Source of the DNA: Kibdelosporangium aridum
Lineage (GTDB): Bacteria > Actinomycetota > Actinomycetes > Mycobacteriales > Pseudonocardiaceae
Length of the DNA stretch: 64,000 nucleotides
Assembly: GCF_900176515.1 (NCBI RefSeq)
Contig: NZ_FWXV01000002.1
Span: 682,001 to 746,000 of the forward strand
Direction: 5' to 3'
The stretch's first letter is position 1, and the number at the start of each line of letters is the position of its first letter. The notes beneath the pieces are model-generated. The model made no database searches and had not been told where the DNA came from. It worked only from the letters and a program-made list of their open reading frames with translations. A program made the position numbers and the translations under genes. This document shows, piece after piece, positions 39,201-46,160 of the stretch.

Positions 39201-39641
39201 GACGACTACGACGGCGACCCGTCCAGACTGGTCGACCTGGTCGGCTCGATGATCGTCTTCGACCGGCTCGACCAGATCTACGACGCGCTCGCCGTGCTGC
39301 GGGACAAGGCAGTCATCAAGGACGGCACCGGTTTCGAAATCGTTCGCTACAAGGACCGGTTCCAGAAACCACAAGGCAGTGGGTACTGCGACATACAGAT
39401 GAACGTGCGGCTGCCCAACGGTCATATCGGCGAGTTCCGGCTGCACTTGGCGAAGGTCGAAGTAGTGGCCAAGTGGGACCACGCGCTCTACGAAGTGCGC
39501 CGCGATCTCCAATCGATCGCGACGAGCGAGGAACGCGAGATGAGCAACCAGGAGCGAGCTCTCGAGAACGCGATCCTCTTGCGTCAGCGAGCCCTCTACC
39601 AACGCGCACTCCAAGAACGAGAAGGCGGATCAGAAGAATGA
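33246..39641 (+). CDS. Giant polymorphic type VII toxin: two caspase/CHAT-like domains, ADP-ribosyltransferase and RelA/SpoT-like domain
   Basis: The 2131-residue product reads in order: helical WXG-type N-terminus (1 to about 317) with a hydrophobic stretch at about 110-145; Pro/Gly/Thr/Ser linker (about 318-970); caspase/CHAT-like domain 1 (about 973-1160; H1023 in VVDVHG, C1062 in LVGCQTG); ADP-ribosyltransferase fold (about 1225-1424; R1327, SFTSAS at 1351-1356, E1389-R-E1391); Pro/Gln linker; domain 2 (about 1600-1770; H1625 in VVDMHG, C1664 in LTGCGTG); and a C-terminal RelA/SpoT-like synthetase (about 1950-2110; D1997 in LVDLVG, GSGYCDIQMNV, E2063 in GEFRLHL). I infer export by the ESX system and action in neighbouring cells. 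The stop overlaps the first putative immunity gene. Domain names rest on motif reading only. Confidence 0.85.
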   Translation: MAIMEPPEFVKDIAPWVLGGEWPKGNEDAMIRLAEVWESAAQDIDAAMKAADSAVKEARGNMEGEAAQQFDEFWKKFVGGDEAAFEKLKEGSEALAKACRNCAMQIEYAKLSIWAALAALLIQIIALTAAAFATFGGSLAGILPAQLATRQVIVTIFRNLVQRLGEQVGKSLLRRMLFSVATEVAANVAIDAGIQLFQMAKGTREEFDAGLTLDAVKSGAISGVLGGAASAGAGKVLGEGFGDGLAKSVAREAVQEGVTGAATAAVEGAISGNFSLENVAQGASSGGVSGGLSGAKQHVAGVDTDLDVPDVSEDTGTVQSGLAPPPASSSSSSTSDSTPSPRPVQTGESSQPSAFQDSSSRPSAAMPPPQATSSSASTAGASQGAPPPPPASGGTSGGSSGSSGSSGSSGGGAPRASAAPSTSGLSSGAPSSGGPAGFSGGGASSPGGAVSSGGGPVGAGGSGGGPATGAGVGGPASGSPSPSSATPGGPATGGTPGGPVPGSGGPTPGGGPVTGGTPTPGGPTPGGPTPSGGATPGGPVAGATPGSPTPGGPATGGIPGAPTPGGPVTGATPGGPTPGGPIAGGTPGGPVAGGPTPSPTPAPGGPTPGPSPTSGQTGGPVGAAPMPMAAPMAGPAGGAGGGTHTPSTPGGSPVAGPPSSGPTPGTDRLGNTPIGQQSDRGPATPATPAPSQQGGAVRETPAPTPGGMVRDTGPTTGTSPGSITQVAGPTQSTPPLTPAQTSRSNDPSPSDGPQGTPRPTAAEAPVPRQPGGQQTPVPGPRTTTDPARPGGSESPTPRPTPGPRTTGDPGGTSDPARPASPTPSGGPTRQAGPTPGTASDPTRPGSPAPTHTGPSPTGSQPSDSARPGGGPTPSRTDGPSPTDRPSPTPGPTGDPARAGGPVHGQPGPTGPTPGQPGPSPTPHTTDTHGSEQPAAVAGPLRSPTAFSVSGDLDLPPARTGNEQPPAPRPSSIQLPAHLKDLRNFVKPTQAGVLIARHDHKFNSHRSSAYGVPPHPTHFVVDVHGTSDKLMAGQRDNVSIKDTADIIRAAGWDGKQPILLVGCQTGAKADGVASQLARELGGEVTAPTKDAWVDERGNLFASSSQHDPKRDFRPGWPPNGEWKTFKADGTSTPHTQSSPPGHTPDWRDVGDNGPSRAFRRGEHPPQFGQDPSTHRPVQADRHDWTRRAGPPPPSHLHDARPTDVLRPEYRPQGAPLAPPDAPLFFENRPDFHATQQDAVRMRQEIPRNWFEQDARRVDEALARNPHLRHIPRDELIALRGYTAHNTAVTVNKALRENDFPTLQRHEAQIRMASSALNKMPIHQGVVTRVVRTNFPEQFAARYQQGMEVTERSFTSASGPNVHRPIDGQVRMQIRSYTGRDVSALSHNPHEREVLFGPGTRFKVVGHGFHKDTNTLHLQLEEIPPPRRPAPAPNAWQQHQGQLQPPPQRSHPAPLPPPQQHRPVPSGQPGFGPNPNAAPPPPRPAPSQPTQPVPRPQYHQTQPAPNQQPAQPPAHQGPPVTTTERDWQQQQQPARDVSNWLREVADGDDVGTRQPVQEIAEREPQPRNEKPLGERLGELSDERLDRLRPDMVATKSGMAIFDTSEKNHHYTAKQIRPIPGYFVVDMHGSAHTVRSGKMNIGDADIAEILHANPDWDGKTPILLTGCGTGKELDGVAARLAQRLGIEVTAPHSDAWADYDGNLFAAQTDDTPTERGETRPKWPPNGEWTRFGPDGKPLPPDGSPYPPGHTPTWGKDVPTDAPSSAYSRSEDDSPPPRTPYTVEDVARYLDRPEVQAALNTDAQIEVKIGDDKVELPVRDVITGRLGNHPDLVQVIERTDYLERSLLHTPKTLASLLVHPDAIPHLIKAVEDVDTRGHEAINDEIAASPKAQGPEVDEVQQRASQAMADRVVPTPEKDLHQPGYKEIWHRTDDEAAVRRFLDGMYKTGRPAQQALIDIVSPIAKDLGGTAGHRNPKTLKDPERAMKKINDDYDGDPSRLVDLVGSMIVFDRLDQIYDALAVLRDKAVIKDGTGFEIVRYKDRFQKPQGSGYCDIQMNVRLPNGHIGEFRLHLAKVEVVAKWDHALYEVRRDLQSIATSEEREMSNQERALENAILLRQRALYQRALQEREGGSEE
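34197..36155 (+). repeat. Pro/Gly/Thr/Ser low-complexity coding tract of the giant toxin
   Basis: About 650 codons of degenerate P-G-G-P, T-P-G-G and later T-x-D-P-A-R-P type repeats join the secretion domain to the effector domains. A run of TTCTGG repeats (about 34438-34475) encodes Gly-Ser. Base composition stays high in GC. It is probably an extended wall-spanning linker. Confidence 0.8.
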
Positions 39642-40102
39642 CGAACCTGATCCCAGTACCGAGCTACTACAAGTACTTCAACAAGACCTACAAGATCACC
39701 GAAGACGCCGAGGGCAACCTGTACGGCCACGTGCTCAATCTGCGCACCGGAGAGTTCGACCTCGCGACAAACCTGATCCGCCGGGTCCTGTACGACGTGC
39801 ACGCGGATATCGATGAAATCGACGAGGCCGAGTTCATCGACGCGACTGAGCGCGAACGCGCCCGCTACCTGGTCGGAGACGGACCGATCTTCGCGCTGTA
39901 CGACACCATCCAGGGCATCATCGACCAAGCCGAACGTGAGGGGCGAAACCGGCTCGAACCCCACGAAAATGCCTTGGTCACCCAATTGCGCAAGCAGACG
40001 TTCACGATGTGGGAAGACGAATTCACCCGCCGAGCCGCAGGCGAAGAACCACAGAACACCTTCCGCAGCACGTTGCCGCCGAAGCGGGAGGCAAGCGAAT
40101 GA
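39638..40102 (+). CDS. Putative immunity protein 1 (tandem paralog)
   Basis: I recognise no family. The 154-residue protein starts MTNLIPVPSYYKYFNKTYKI, has no signal peptide or membrane segment, and is rich in acidic residues. The ATG overlaps the toxin stop as ATGA. The gene directly after a polymorphic toxin usually neutralises its C-terminal domain, here the RelA/SpoT-like module; that is inference from position. It is a close paralog of the next gene (shared VPSYYKYF, EDAEGNLYGH, LRKQTFTMWEDEF). Confidence 0.8.
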   Translation: MTNLIPVPSYYKYFNKTYKITEDAEGNLYGHVLNLRTGEFDLATNLIRRVLYDVHADIDEIDEAEFIDATERERARYLVGDGPIFALYDTIQGIIDQAEREGRNRLEPHENALVTQLRKQTFTMWEDEFTRRAAGEEPQNTFRSTLPPKREASE

Positions 40103-40602
40103 GCGTGAACCTGATCCCGGTACCGAGCTATTACAAGTACTTCAACAGCACGTACCGGATCACCGAAGACGCCGAGGGCAACCTGTACGGCCACCGGCTC
40201 AACCTCCGCGCAGCAGAATTCGACCTCGCGACAGACCTGATCGACCGCATTCTGTTCGACGTGCACGCGGACATTGACCGCGTCAACGACGCCGAGTTCA
40301 TCGACGCCACCGAAGCGGAACGCGCCTACTACCTGCGTGGTGACGGGCCGATCTTCGCGTTGTACGACACCATCAAAGGCATCCGCGAACAAGCGGAACA
40401 AGAGCGACGGCAGCTCGGACCTCAAGAGCGAGCTCTCGTCACCCAACTGCGGAAACAGACGTTCACGATGTGGGAAGACGAATTCGCCCGCCGAGCCGCA
40501 GGCGAAGAACCACAGAACACCTTCCACACCATCCTGCCGCCGAAGCAGGAAAGCACCAGTGGACAGACGCCTAGTGCGGATAACGGGGAGGCAGGGGAAT
40601 GA
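40099..40602 (+). CDS. Putative immunity protein 2 (tandem paralog)
   Basis: The 167-residue paralog of the preceding product (MSVNLIPVPSYYKYFNSTYR) diverges mainly in residues 55-75 and 95-115 and in a short C-terminal tail. The ATG overlaps the previous stop as ATGA. Tandem divergent immunity copies are a known way to resist related toxin variants. It could also answer one of the inner toxin domains. No catalytic motif is visible. Confidence 0.8.
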   Translation: MSVNLIPVPSYYKYFNSTYRITEDAEGNLYGHRLNLRAAEFDLATDLIDRILFDVHADIDRVNDAEFIDATEAERAYYLRGDGPIFALYDTIKGIREQAEQERRQLGPQERALVTQLRKQTFTMWEDEFARRAAGEEPQNTFHTILPPKQESTSGQTPSADNGEAGE

Positions 40603-42398
40603 CGGACCAGTTGTTCGCGGTCCACCAGGGCATCGTCTACAAGTGCTCCGAAGGTCCGGATGGCACTGTCGACTTGGTGGCCCCGCCTGCCATCACACCG
40701 TCAGCCGAATTCGAGCGGCTTGAGGACGGCACGTTCGTCCATCGTCTTTCCCGGAGTCTTCCGGAGGCTGTTTTCACGCTGCGCGTGGACGGGTTGGATC
40801 ACGTTGACCCGATTCTTGGGTATGTCGCGCCGGATTCGGACACCGTGGTCACGCAGCACCGGCACAGTTTGCGCGTCACCAAGGGCTTTCCCAGGTTCCC
40901 TTTGTTGGTCAACGCCGACGAGGATGTCGCGCCCAACACTGCCTCGGCTGTGACGGACTTGAGCATTGCTGTCGTCGCCGGTGCGCCTCAGGGGTGGCAG
41001 CGGATCGAGATCAACTGCCGGGCCATCGGCGGTCGGATGGTGCTCGTCGCCAAGGTCACCATGGAGGGCGACAAGGTTCTGCATTGGTCGCCGCCCGCCA
41101 TTGTCGGGCAATGGTTCCACCGGCTTCGGATGGTGTCGTACAGGCCTGGCCATGAGACGTGGTGCAGCGCGCGTTATCAGCTCAACCGGGGTGCCCCGGC
41201 CGTTGTCGAGTACGACGATGAGCCGGGTGACGGCTTCGAGCCCGGTGATTATCTTGATGAATTGCGTTACCTGCCAAGGCAGGCGGCTGCCATGCCGGAC
41301 TGGTTGACCAGTCAGGTGCTCAGCGGCTACCAGTCCGCGGTGGAAAACGCACGAACCCAGCAAGAGCAGGAAGAAAAGCCGTATTCCTTGCTCGCCAGGG
41401 TTTTTGACGGCATCGCCCCGAACCAGCGGCCGGTCGCTTATCGGCCCGCGATCGCCAGCGCCGAGCGGGACAGCATCCTGTCCTATTTGGAGTCGTGCGC
41501 GGTTGTCCTGTCGTCACGGGGGTTGTCGCCGGACTTGTTGCACCCGGAGCGGGAAGACAAGGTCCCGATGGCCTTCCTGACCGACGGCAAGTGGGTGTGG
41601 TCCGCCGCCGTCGCGTACTACCTACGTGAGCACAACGTCCCGCCCGCGCCGGATCTGGTCGACCACATCCGGTCGGTGGACTACCAGGTTCCCCGTTCGG
41701 TGCCGAGGATCGCGATGGGCCGGGCGTCCGCGTTGGCCATGGACCGGCCCGAGCCGGAAGCCACTGTCCGCGACGACTGGGATCGCGCCGTCTTCGCGAT
41801 CCGCGACTTCGCGATCCGCTACCAGGTCAGCACGCGCTACTACAGCCTCGGCGAGATCAAGGACGAAGCCTGGTGCCTGGTCCGCGAAGGCGACCGGTAC
41901 GCCGCGTTCTGGTACTGGGCCAACGAAGACCGGCGCGAACTGGAGCACGTCTTCGACGTTGTCTCACAGGCCGCCACCTTCATCATCGGCCAGATCTACC
42001 AGAACTACCCGAACCTGCAGCGCGAAGAGGGTGAGTTGATCGAGGCGTGGGAGGTGCTCAACCAGCCAAGCCCGCCGGATCCCTCCCTCGGCGACAACTT
42101 CGAGCGGTTCTCGTACATCCACGTCACCGACTTCGAGGTGGACCAGTTCGGCGACACCACCTCGCTGATGCTGTACCCGCCGGGCACGTCGTTCGACCAG
42201 ATCGTGCCGCCGTCGGCCGAGGTGTCGCCCACGCCGCGGCGGTTGCGGCTGACCGGCCAGTGGCAGGTCCTGTCCTGTTTCACGAAGTCGTCCGGCACGC
42301 AGGCGTACTTCCTCGCCAACCCGACCGGCTACTACCTGAAGTGGGGCCAGATCGTGGAGGTCCCGGCCGCGGCGGCCAGTTCGGACGGAGGTACGTGA
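40599..42398 (+). CDS. Large cytosolic protein of the toxin operon, TNT-like C-terminus
   Basis: The 599-residue protein has no signal peptide or membrane helix. The first half (about 1-250) is predicted beta-rich. The middle (about 290-360) holds VPMAFLTDGKWVWSAAVAYY, a pattern I have seen in actinobacterial immunity proteins. The C-terminus (about 511-593; VDQFGDTTSLMLYPPGTSF, SSGTQAYFL with Q568, WGQIVEV) resembles the TNT NAD-glycohydrolase fold, but the usual D-R-F-G reads D-Q-F-G, so it may be inactive. The start overlaps the previous gene as ATGA. Role unknown; an immunity or decoy function is inference. Confidence 0.7.
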   Translation: MTDQLFAVHQGIVYKCSEGPDGTVDLVAPPAITPSAEFERLEDGTFVHRLSRSLPEAVFTLRVDGLDHVDPILGYVAPDSDTVVTQHRHSLRVTKGFPRFPLLVNADEDVAPNTASAVTDLSIAVVAGAPQGWQRIEINCRAIGGRMVLVAKVTMEGDKVLHWSPPAIVGQWFHRLRMVSYRPGHETWCSARYQLNRGAPAVVEYDDEPGDGFEPGDYLDELRYLPRQAAAMPDWLTSQVLSGYQSAVENARTQQEQEEKPYSLLARVFDGIAPNQRPVAYRPAIASAERDSILSYLESCAVVLSSRGLSPDLLHPEREDKVPMAFLTDGKWVWSAAVAYYLREHNVPPAPDLVDHIRSVDYQVPRSVPRIAMGRASALAMDRPEPEATVRDDWDRAVFAIRDFAIRYQVSTRYYSLGEIKDEAWCLVREGDRYAAFWYWANEDRRELEHVFDVVSQAATFIIGQIYQNYPNLQREEGELIEAWEVLNQPSPPDPSLGDNFERFSYIHVTDFEVDQFGDTTSLMLYPPGTSFDQIVPPSAEVSPTPRRLRLTGQWQVLSCFTKSSGTQAYFLANPTGYYLKWGQIVEVPAAAASSDGGT

Positions 42399-43468
42399 TG
42401 CGATCGGGCCTGCGCAACGCCGACCCGAGGACCATGATGCTGTCGGTCCGCGGCTGGCTTTACGGCGCTGCGGTCGGTGGCGCGCTCGGCTCCGGGGTGC
42501 GGTTCGACAGCGGCCCGGCGATCGTGCACAAGTACGGGCCACTGGGCCCGGGCGAATTCGCCGACGTGTTCGGCCGCCCCGGCGCGATCACGTCGGACAT
42601 GCAACTCACCCTGCTCGGCGTCGACGCGATGATCCGCTCGCACATCCGCAGCAGCTGGCACGAAACCGACCGTCTCGAGGAGATCAGGCGGTCGCTGCGG
42701 CGCTGGTTGCTGGCCGAGCAGGACGGGTGGTTCCCCAGTAACAGCGAGCTTTTCCAGCGCCGATGGGCCGACCGGACCACGGTCGAGGCGATCCGGACGT
42801 ACGCCGAGGGCGGTGAACTGGGCACGGTCGAGCAGCCGATCAACGACTCGCAGGGCAACTCCGCGCTGCTGAGGTCCGGAGTCGCGGCGTTGTGGAGCGA
42901 CGACTCGTCCGTGGTGTTCGAGATCGGCGCACGAATCGGCGCGATGACGCACGGACATCCCAATGCGTACCTGTCCGCAGGCGCGTACGCCGTGATGCTG
43001 CAGCATGCTTTCGACAGCGGAGACCTGCAGCGCGCCATCGTGGCTGCGCTGGACGCACTGCAAAGCTGGGAACACCACGAACCCGTCTCAGCGGCGCTGA
43101 CCGCGGTGCACAAGGCGATCTTCGAGCCTCCCCGGCTTGACCCGGCCACGATGGACGGGTTCGGCGACAGCACGACCGCGCTCGGCGCGCTGGCGATCGG
43201 CGCGAGAGCCGCCAACGCCAGCCTCAGGTTCCCCAACGCGCTTGGGCCCGCGTTGATCATCTCCGGTGACACCGCGACAACCGGGGCCATCGCCGGCTCG
43301 TTGGCCGGAGCCTCTTGTGGGTCACGGCAAATCCCAGAGCACCACGTCGAGGGAATCGAGCTGGCCGAGCCGATCCAGCAACTCGCCGACCTGGCCTGCC
43401 TTGAGTTCGGCAACAGCCCACCCCAGGAAGCCGGTTTCTACGAAGGCTTCCCGTTCGCCCCGACCTAG
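42398..43468 (+). CDS. ADP-ribosylglycohydrolase-family protein (DraG/ARH), likely immunity
   Basis: The family removes ADP-ribose from modified residues using a dinuclear metal site. The 356-residue product shows the family skeleton: an N-terminal G-x-x-x-G helix (LYGAAVGGALGSG), GAITSDMQLTL (residues 62-72) in place of the usual S/T-D-D-T-Q-M, a G-D-S-T-T-A-L-G-A repeat, and SGDTATTGAIAGSLAG near D291 in place of G-D-T-D-T. Two metal-ligand positions therefore look changed (D to S66, D to A293). The gene overlaps the previous stop (TGATG), and its own stop overlaps that of the response regulator. Its obvious task is to undo ADP-ribosylation by the toxin. Confidence 0.85.
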   Translation: MRSGLRNADPRTMMLSVRGWLYGAAVGGALGSGVRFDSGPAIVHKYGPLGPGEFADVFGRPGAITSDMQLTLLGVDAMIRSHIRSSWHETDRLEEIRRSLRRWLLAEQDGWFPSNSELFQRRWADRTTVEAIRTYAEGGELGTVEQPINDSQGNSALLRSGVAALWSDDSSVVFEIGARIGAMTHGHPNAYLSAGAYAVMLQHAFDSGDLQRAIVAALDALQSWEHHEPVSAALTAVHKAIFEPPRLDPATMDGFGDSTTALGALAIGARAANASLRFPNALGPALIISGDTATTGAIAGSLAGASCGSRQIPEHHVEGIELAEPIQQLADLACLEFGNSPPQEAGFYEGFPFAPT

Positions 43469-44055
43469 ATCCAGCCGTTGTCACGGGCCATTCGGGCTGC
43501 CTGGGCGCGAGTCCTGGCGCCGAGTTTGGCCATCGCGGACGAGACGTAGTTGCGCACGGTCCCGGACGAGAGGTTCAAGGCGCGCGCGATGTCCGGTGCG
43601 GTACGGGAATCGTCGACCATGCGGAGGACTTCGAGCTCCCGATCAGTGAGCGGGCACGGGTTCTCCGCGAGCGCTTCGGCCGCGAATTCCGGGTCGACGT
43701 AACGCATTCCGGCGTGCACGCGGCGGATCACGTCCGCCAGCAACGCCGCAGGCGCCGTTTTCGCCAAGAAGCCTTTGGCGCCCAACGACAACGCTTGCCG
43801 CAGCACACCTGGCCGGGCGTGCCGGGTGAGCATGATCGCCTTCACGTCGGTCAGCTCGAGCACCCGCAGGCCGTCCATTGTGGGCATTTCGAGGTCGAGG
43901 ACGACCACGTCCGGCCGGTGTTCGGCGATGGCCAGCAACGCTTTCGAGCCGTCGTCGACGTCCGCGACCACTTCCAGGTCGGGTTCGAGCCCCAGCAAAG
44001 AAGCCACGGCCTGCCTGGTCAGTTGCTCGTCGTCGGCCAGTACCACGCGGATCAT
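43465..44055 (-). CDS. LuxR/NarL-type response regulator (DesR-like)
   Basis: The 196-residue protein has a receiver domain with D8, D9, phosphoacceptor D54 (VVLDLEMPTMDG), T77 and K99, and a LuxR-type helix-turn-helix (about 133-190, TDRELEVLRMVDDSRTAPDI). The ATG overlaps the kinase stop (ATGA). Such pairs often control the adjacent divergent ABC exporter. Confidence 0.93.
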   Translation of the reverse strand: MIRVVLADDEQLTRQAVASLLGLEPDLEVVADVDDGSKALLAIAEHRPDVVVLDLEMPTMDGLRVLELTDVKAIMLTRHARPGVLRQALSLGAKGFLAKTAPAALLADVIRRVHAGMRYVDPEFAAEALAENPCPLTDRELEVLRMVDDSRTAPDIARALNLSSGTVRNYVSSAMAKLGARTRAQAARMARDNGWI

Positions 44056-45215
44056 CTCGGCAGGCTCGCAATCACCTCGAAGGACGCGGGATCGACCGTC
44101 CCGGCCGTGAACGAACCGCCGGCCTCCTTGACCCGCCTGGCGAGGCTCGCCAGGCCACTGCCGTCCTCGGCCGATCGGAGCGGCGCCACGCCGTCGTTCA
44201 CCACGCGCAGGACCACCTCATTCGGTTTGGCCACCAGGGAAACACCACAGCTGCGGGGATCGGAGTGCCGCAACGCGTTGGTCATGGCTTCCCGGAGTAC
44301 CCGGCCGAACAGGTCCCGTTCGCCGTTGGTCAGCACGGCCGGGTCAGCGCTGAAGTCACACGAGATCCCCGCGGAGTCCAGCAGTGTGCGGGCACCGGTG
44401 AGCTCGGTGGCGAAGTCGGTCGGCCGGTTGCCCTGCGCGAGCGCGCGCACGTCACGCAAAGCGTTGCGGGCCAAGCGTTGTACCTCGACCATTTCGGCTT
44501 TCGACTTCTCCTGATCGGTCAGCCGGACCGCCAGCTCACTCTTCAGCGACACGACTTCCAGTGCGTGTCCCAGGATGTCGTGCAGATCTTCGGCCAGCCG
44601 CAGGCGTTCCCTGGTCGCGGCGAGCTCGGCGGCGTCCCGGCGGGCCTGTTCGAGCTTGAGCGCACCTTCCCACTGGCGGTACGTCAGGCCGACGCTGAGG
44701 GACAGCACGACTGTCATGATCAACGATCCGATCAGCACGTTGTCCAGCAAGTCCCGCTGCCCGGTGAGCATAAGCACGACCGTGAGCAGCGCGACCTCGA
44801 CCACGACAACGACGCCGACTCTGCGCCAAGCGTCGCGCAGTGCTCGGGCGACGAAGAATTCGGACGCCGCCATACCGACGAACATCGTGCTGAAACCACC
44901 CGCACCCGCGTCGATCGCGCACGCGAGGCCGGTCATCCCGAGCGCCAGCGCCGACAGACCGAAGACGTGGCTGTCGGGAAAGGGCTGCCACGACCCGCGC
45001 ATCAGGCTCAGGGTGTCGCGCATCCGCACCACGATGATCACGACCGTGCCGATCCCGATCACCACGAGCACATACGGGTTGCTGCCCTCCCGCAGCAGGA
45101 AGAAGAGCGGCAGCAGCACGATGAGCTCGGTGAACAGCAGCATCCTGCGGGTCATCCGGCGCAACGGCTCCAGGGCGGTCTCCGACACGTTCTTCAACGT
45201 AACAGCACATGACAC
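44052..45215 (-). CDS. Sensor histidine kinase (DesK-like)
   Basis: The 387-residue product has about five to six membrane helices in the first 180 residues, a HisKA_3 dimerisation domain with phospho-His H212 (LAEDLHDILGHALEVVSLKS), and a HATPase domain (VLREAMTNALRHSD; GSGLASLARRV). The GTG at 45215 is taken; Met codons at 45155 or 45143 would leave the promoter region freer. The signal is unknown; membrane state or an antimicrobial is typical for this class. Confidence 0.92.
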   Translation of the reverse strand: MSCAVTLKNVSETALEPLRRMTRRMLLFTELIVLLPLFFLLREGSNPYVLVVIGIGTVVIIVVRMRDTLSLMRGSWQPFPDSHVFGLSALALGMTGLACAIDAGAGGFSTMFVGMAASEFFVARALRDAWRRVGVVVVVEVALLTVVLMLTGQRDLLDNVLIGSLIMTVVLSLSVGLTYRQWEGALKLEQARRDAAELAATRERLRLAEDLHDILGHALEVVSLKSELAVRLTDQEKSKAEMVEVQRLARNALRDVRALAQGNRPTDFATELTGARTLLDSAGISCDFSADPAVLTNGERDLFGRVLREAMTNALRHSDPRSCGVSLVAKPNEVVLRVVNDGVAPLRSAEDGSGLASLARRVKEAGGSFTAGTVDPASFEVIASLPR

Positions 45216-45233
45216 CTGTCATCCCAGGTCATG
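45208..45233. promoter_or_regulatory. Inverted repeat in the kinase/ABC divergent region, possible operator
   Basis: CATGACACCTG (45208-45218) and CAGGTCATG (45225-45233) form an imperfect inverted repeat midway between the divergent kinase and ABC genes. It could bind the DesR-like regulator. It overlaps the proposed GTG start of the kinase, which would argue for one of the downstream Met starts. Confidence 0.3.
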
Positions 45234-45279
45234 ACGGCGACGACTACTGACCGTGCCGGCGTTCGGCGAGTCTTGTGGC

Positions 45280-46158
45280 ATGAACGTGATTGAAGTGTCC
45301 GGGTTGACCTATCGCTACGGGCAGTTCGTCGCAGTCGCGGGAGTCAACTTCACGGTTCGCCAGGGGGAGATCTTCGCGCTGCTCGGGACGAACGGCGCAG
45401 GCAAGACCACAACATTGGAGATCATCGAGGGGTTCCGCAAGCCCGCGGACGGGCGGGTGCGGGTGTTCGGTCTCGATCCGTTCGCCGACCGGCCCGCGTT
45501 GAGCGCGCGCACCGGTGTGATGTCCCAGCAGACCGGGCTGATCGGCGAGCTGACCACACTGGAGACGCTGAACCTGTGGGCCGGGCTGACCAGCCGCAAG
45601 GACTCGGCGCGGAGCCTGCTGTCCACAGTGGAGCTGTCACACCGGGCGGACGTGCCGGTGGAGAAGCTCTCCGGGGGAGAACGGCGGCGGCTGGATTTCG
45701 CATTGGCGATCTGGGGGCGGCCGCCGCTGGTCATCCTGGACGAGCCGACCACCGGCTTGGACCCGGAGTCACGCCAGCAGCTCTGGGAGACGGTGGAACA
45801 CCTGCGTGACACGGGCACGTCGGTGTTGCTGACCACGCATTACCTGGAGGAAGCGCAGGCGCTGGCCGATCACGTGGCGATCATGCACGAAGGCCGGATC
45901 CAGGTCGCCGGGACGCTGTCGCAGGTGCTGTCCGAGCAGCCCGCCCGGATCACCGCCAAGGTGCCGGACGTCGAACTGCCGAAGCTGCTCGGTGAGGTGT
46001 CGCTGGACAACGGGCAGCTGACCGTGCAGACCCGGGACATGCAGGCAGACCTGTACGAACTGCTGCTGTGGGCGGACCGCAACGCGATCCGGCTGCACGA
46101 CCTGAACGCCACCCAGGCGTCACTGCAGGAGATCTTCCTCGCGATCGGAAAGGCGTGA
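45280..46158 (+). CDS. ABC transporter ATP-binding protein
   Basis: The 292-residue ATPase has Walker A GTNGAGKT (about 36-43), the Q-loop SQQTG, the signature LSGGERRR, Walker B LVILDEPTTGLD and the switch His in TTHYLEE. It is of the DrrA/ABC-2 class. The ATG at 45280 fits the family. It forms an exporter with the next gene and is probably under control of the divergent two-component pair. Confidence 0.95.
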   Translation: MNVIEVSGLTYRYGQFVAVAGVNFTVRQGEIFALLGTNGAGKTTTLEIIEGFRKPADGRVRVFGLDPFADRPALSARTGVMSQQTGLIGELTTLETLNLWAGLTSRKDSARSLLSTVELSHRADVPVEKLSGGERRRLDFALAIWGRPPLVILDEPTTGLDPESRQQLWETVEHLRDTGTSVLLTTHYLEEAQALADHVAIMHEGRIQVAGTLSQVLSEQPARITAKVPDVELPKLLGEVSLDNGQLTVQTRDMQADLYELLLWADRNAIRLHDLNATQASLQEIFLAIGKA

Positions 46159-46160
46159 CC

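Noticed and set aside
37296..39614. Minus-strand open frame of over 770 codons opposite the toxin C-terminal domains
   Set aside because: Antisense shadow; the plus frame shows the conserved His/Cys, ART and RelA-like motifs.
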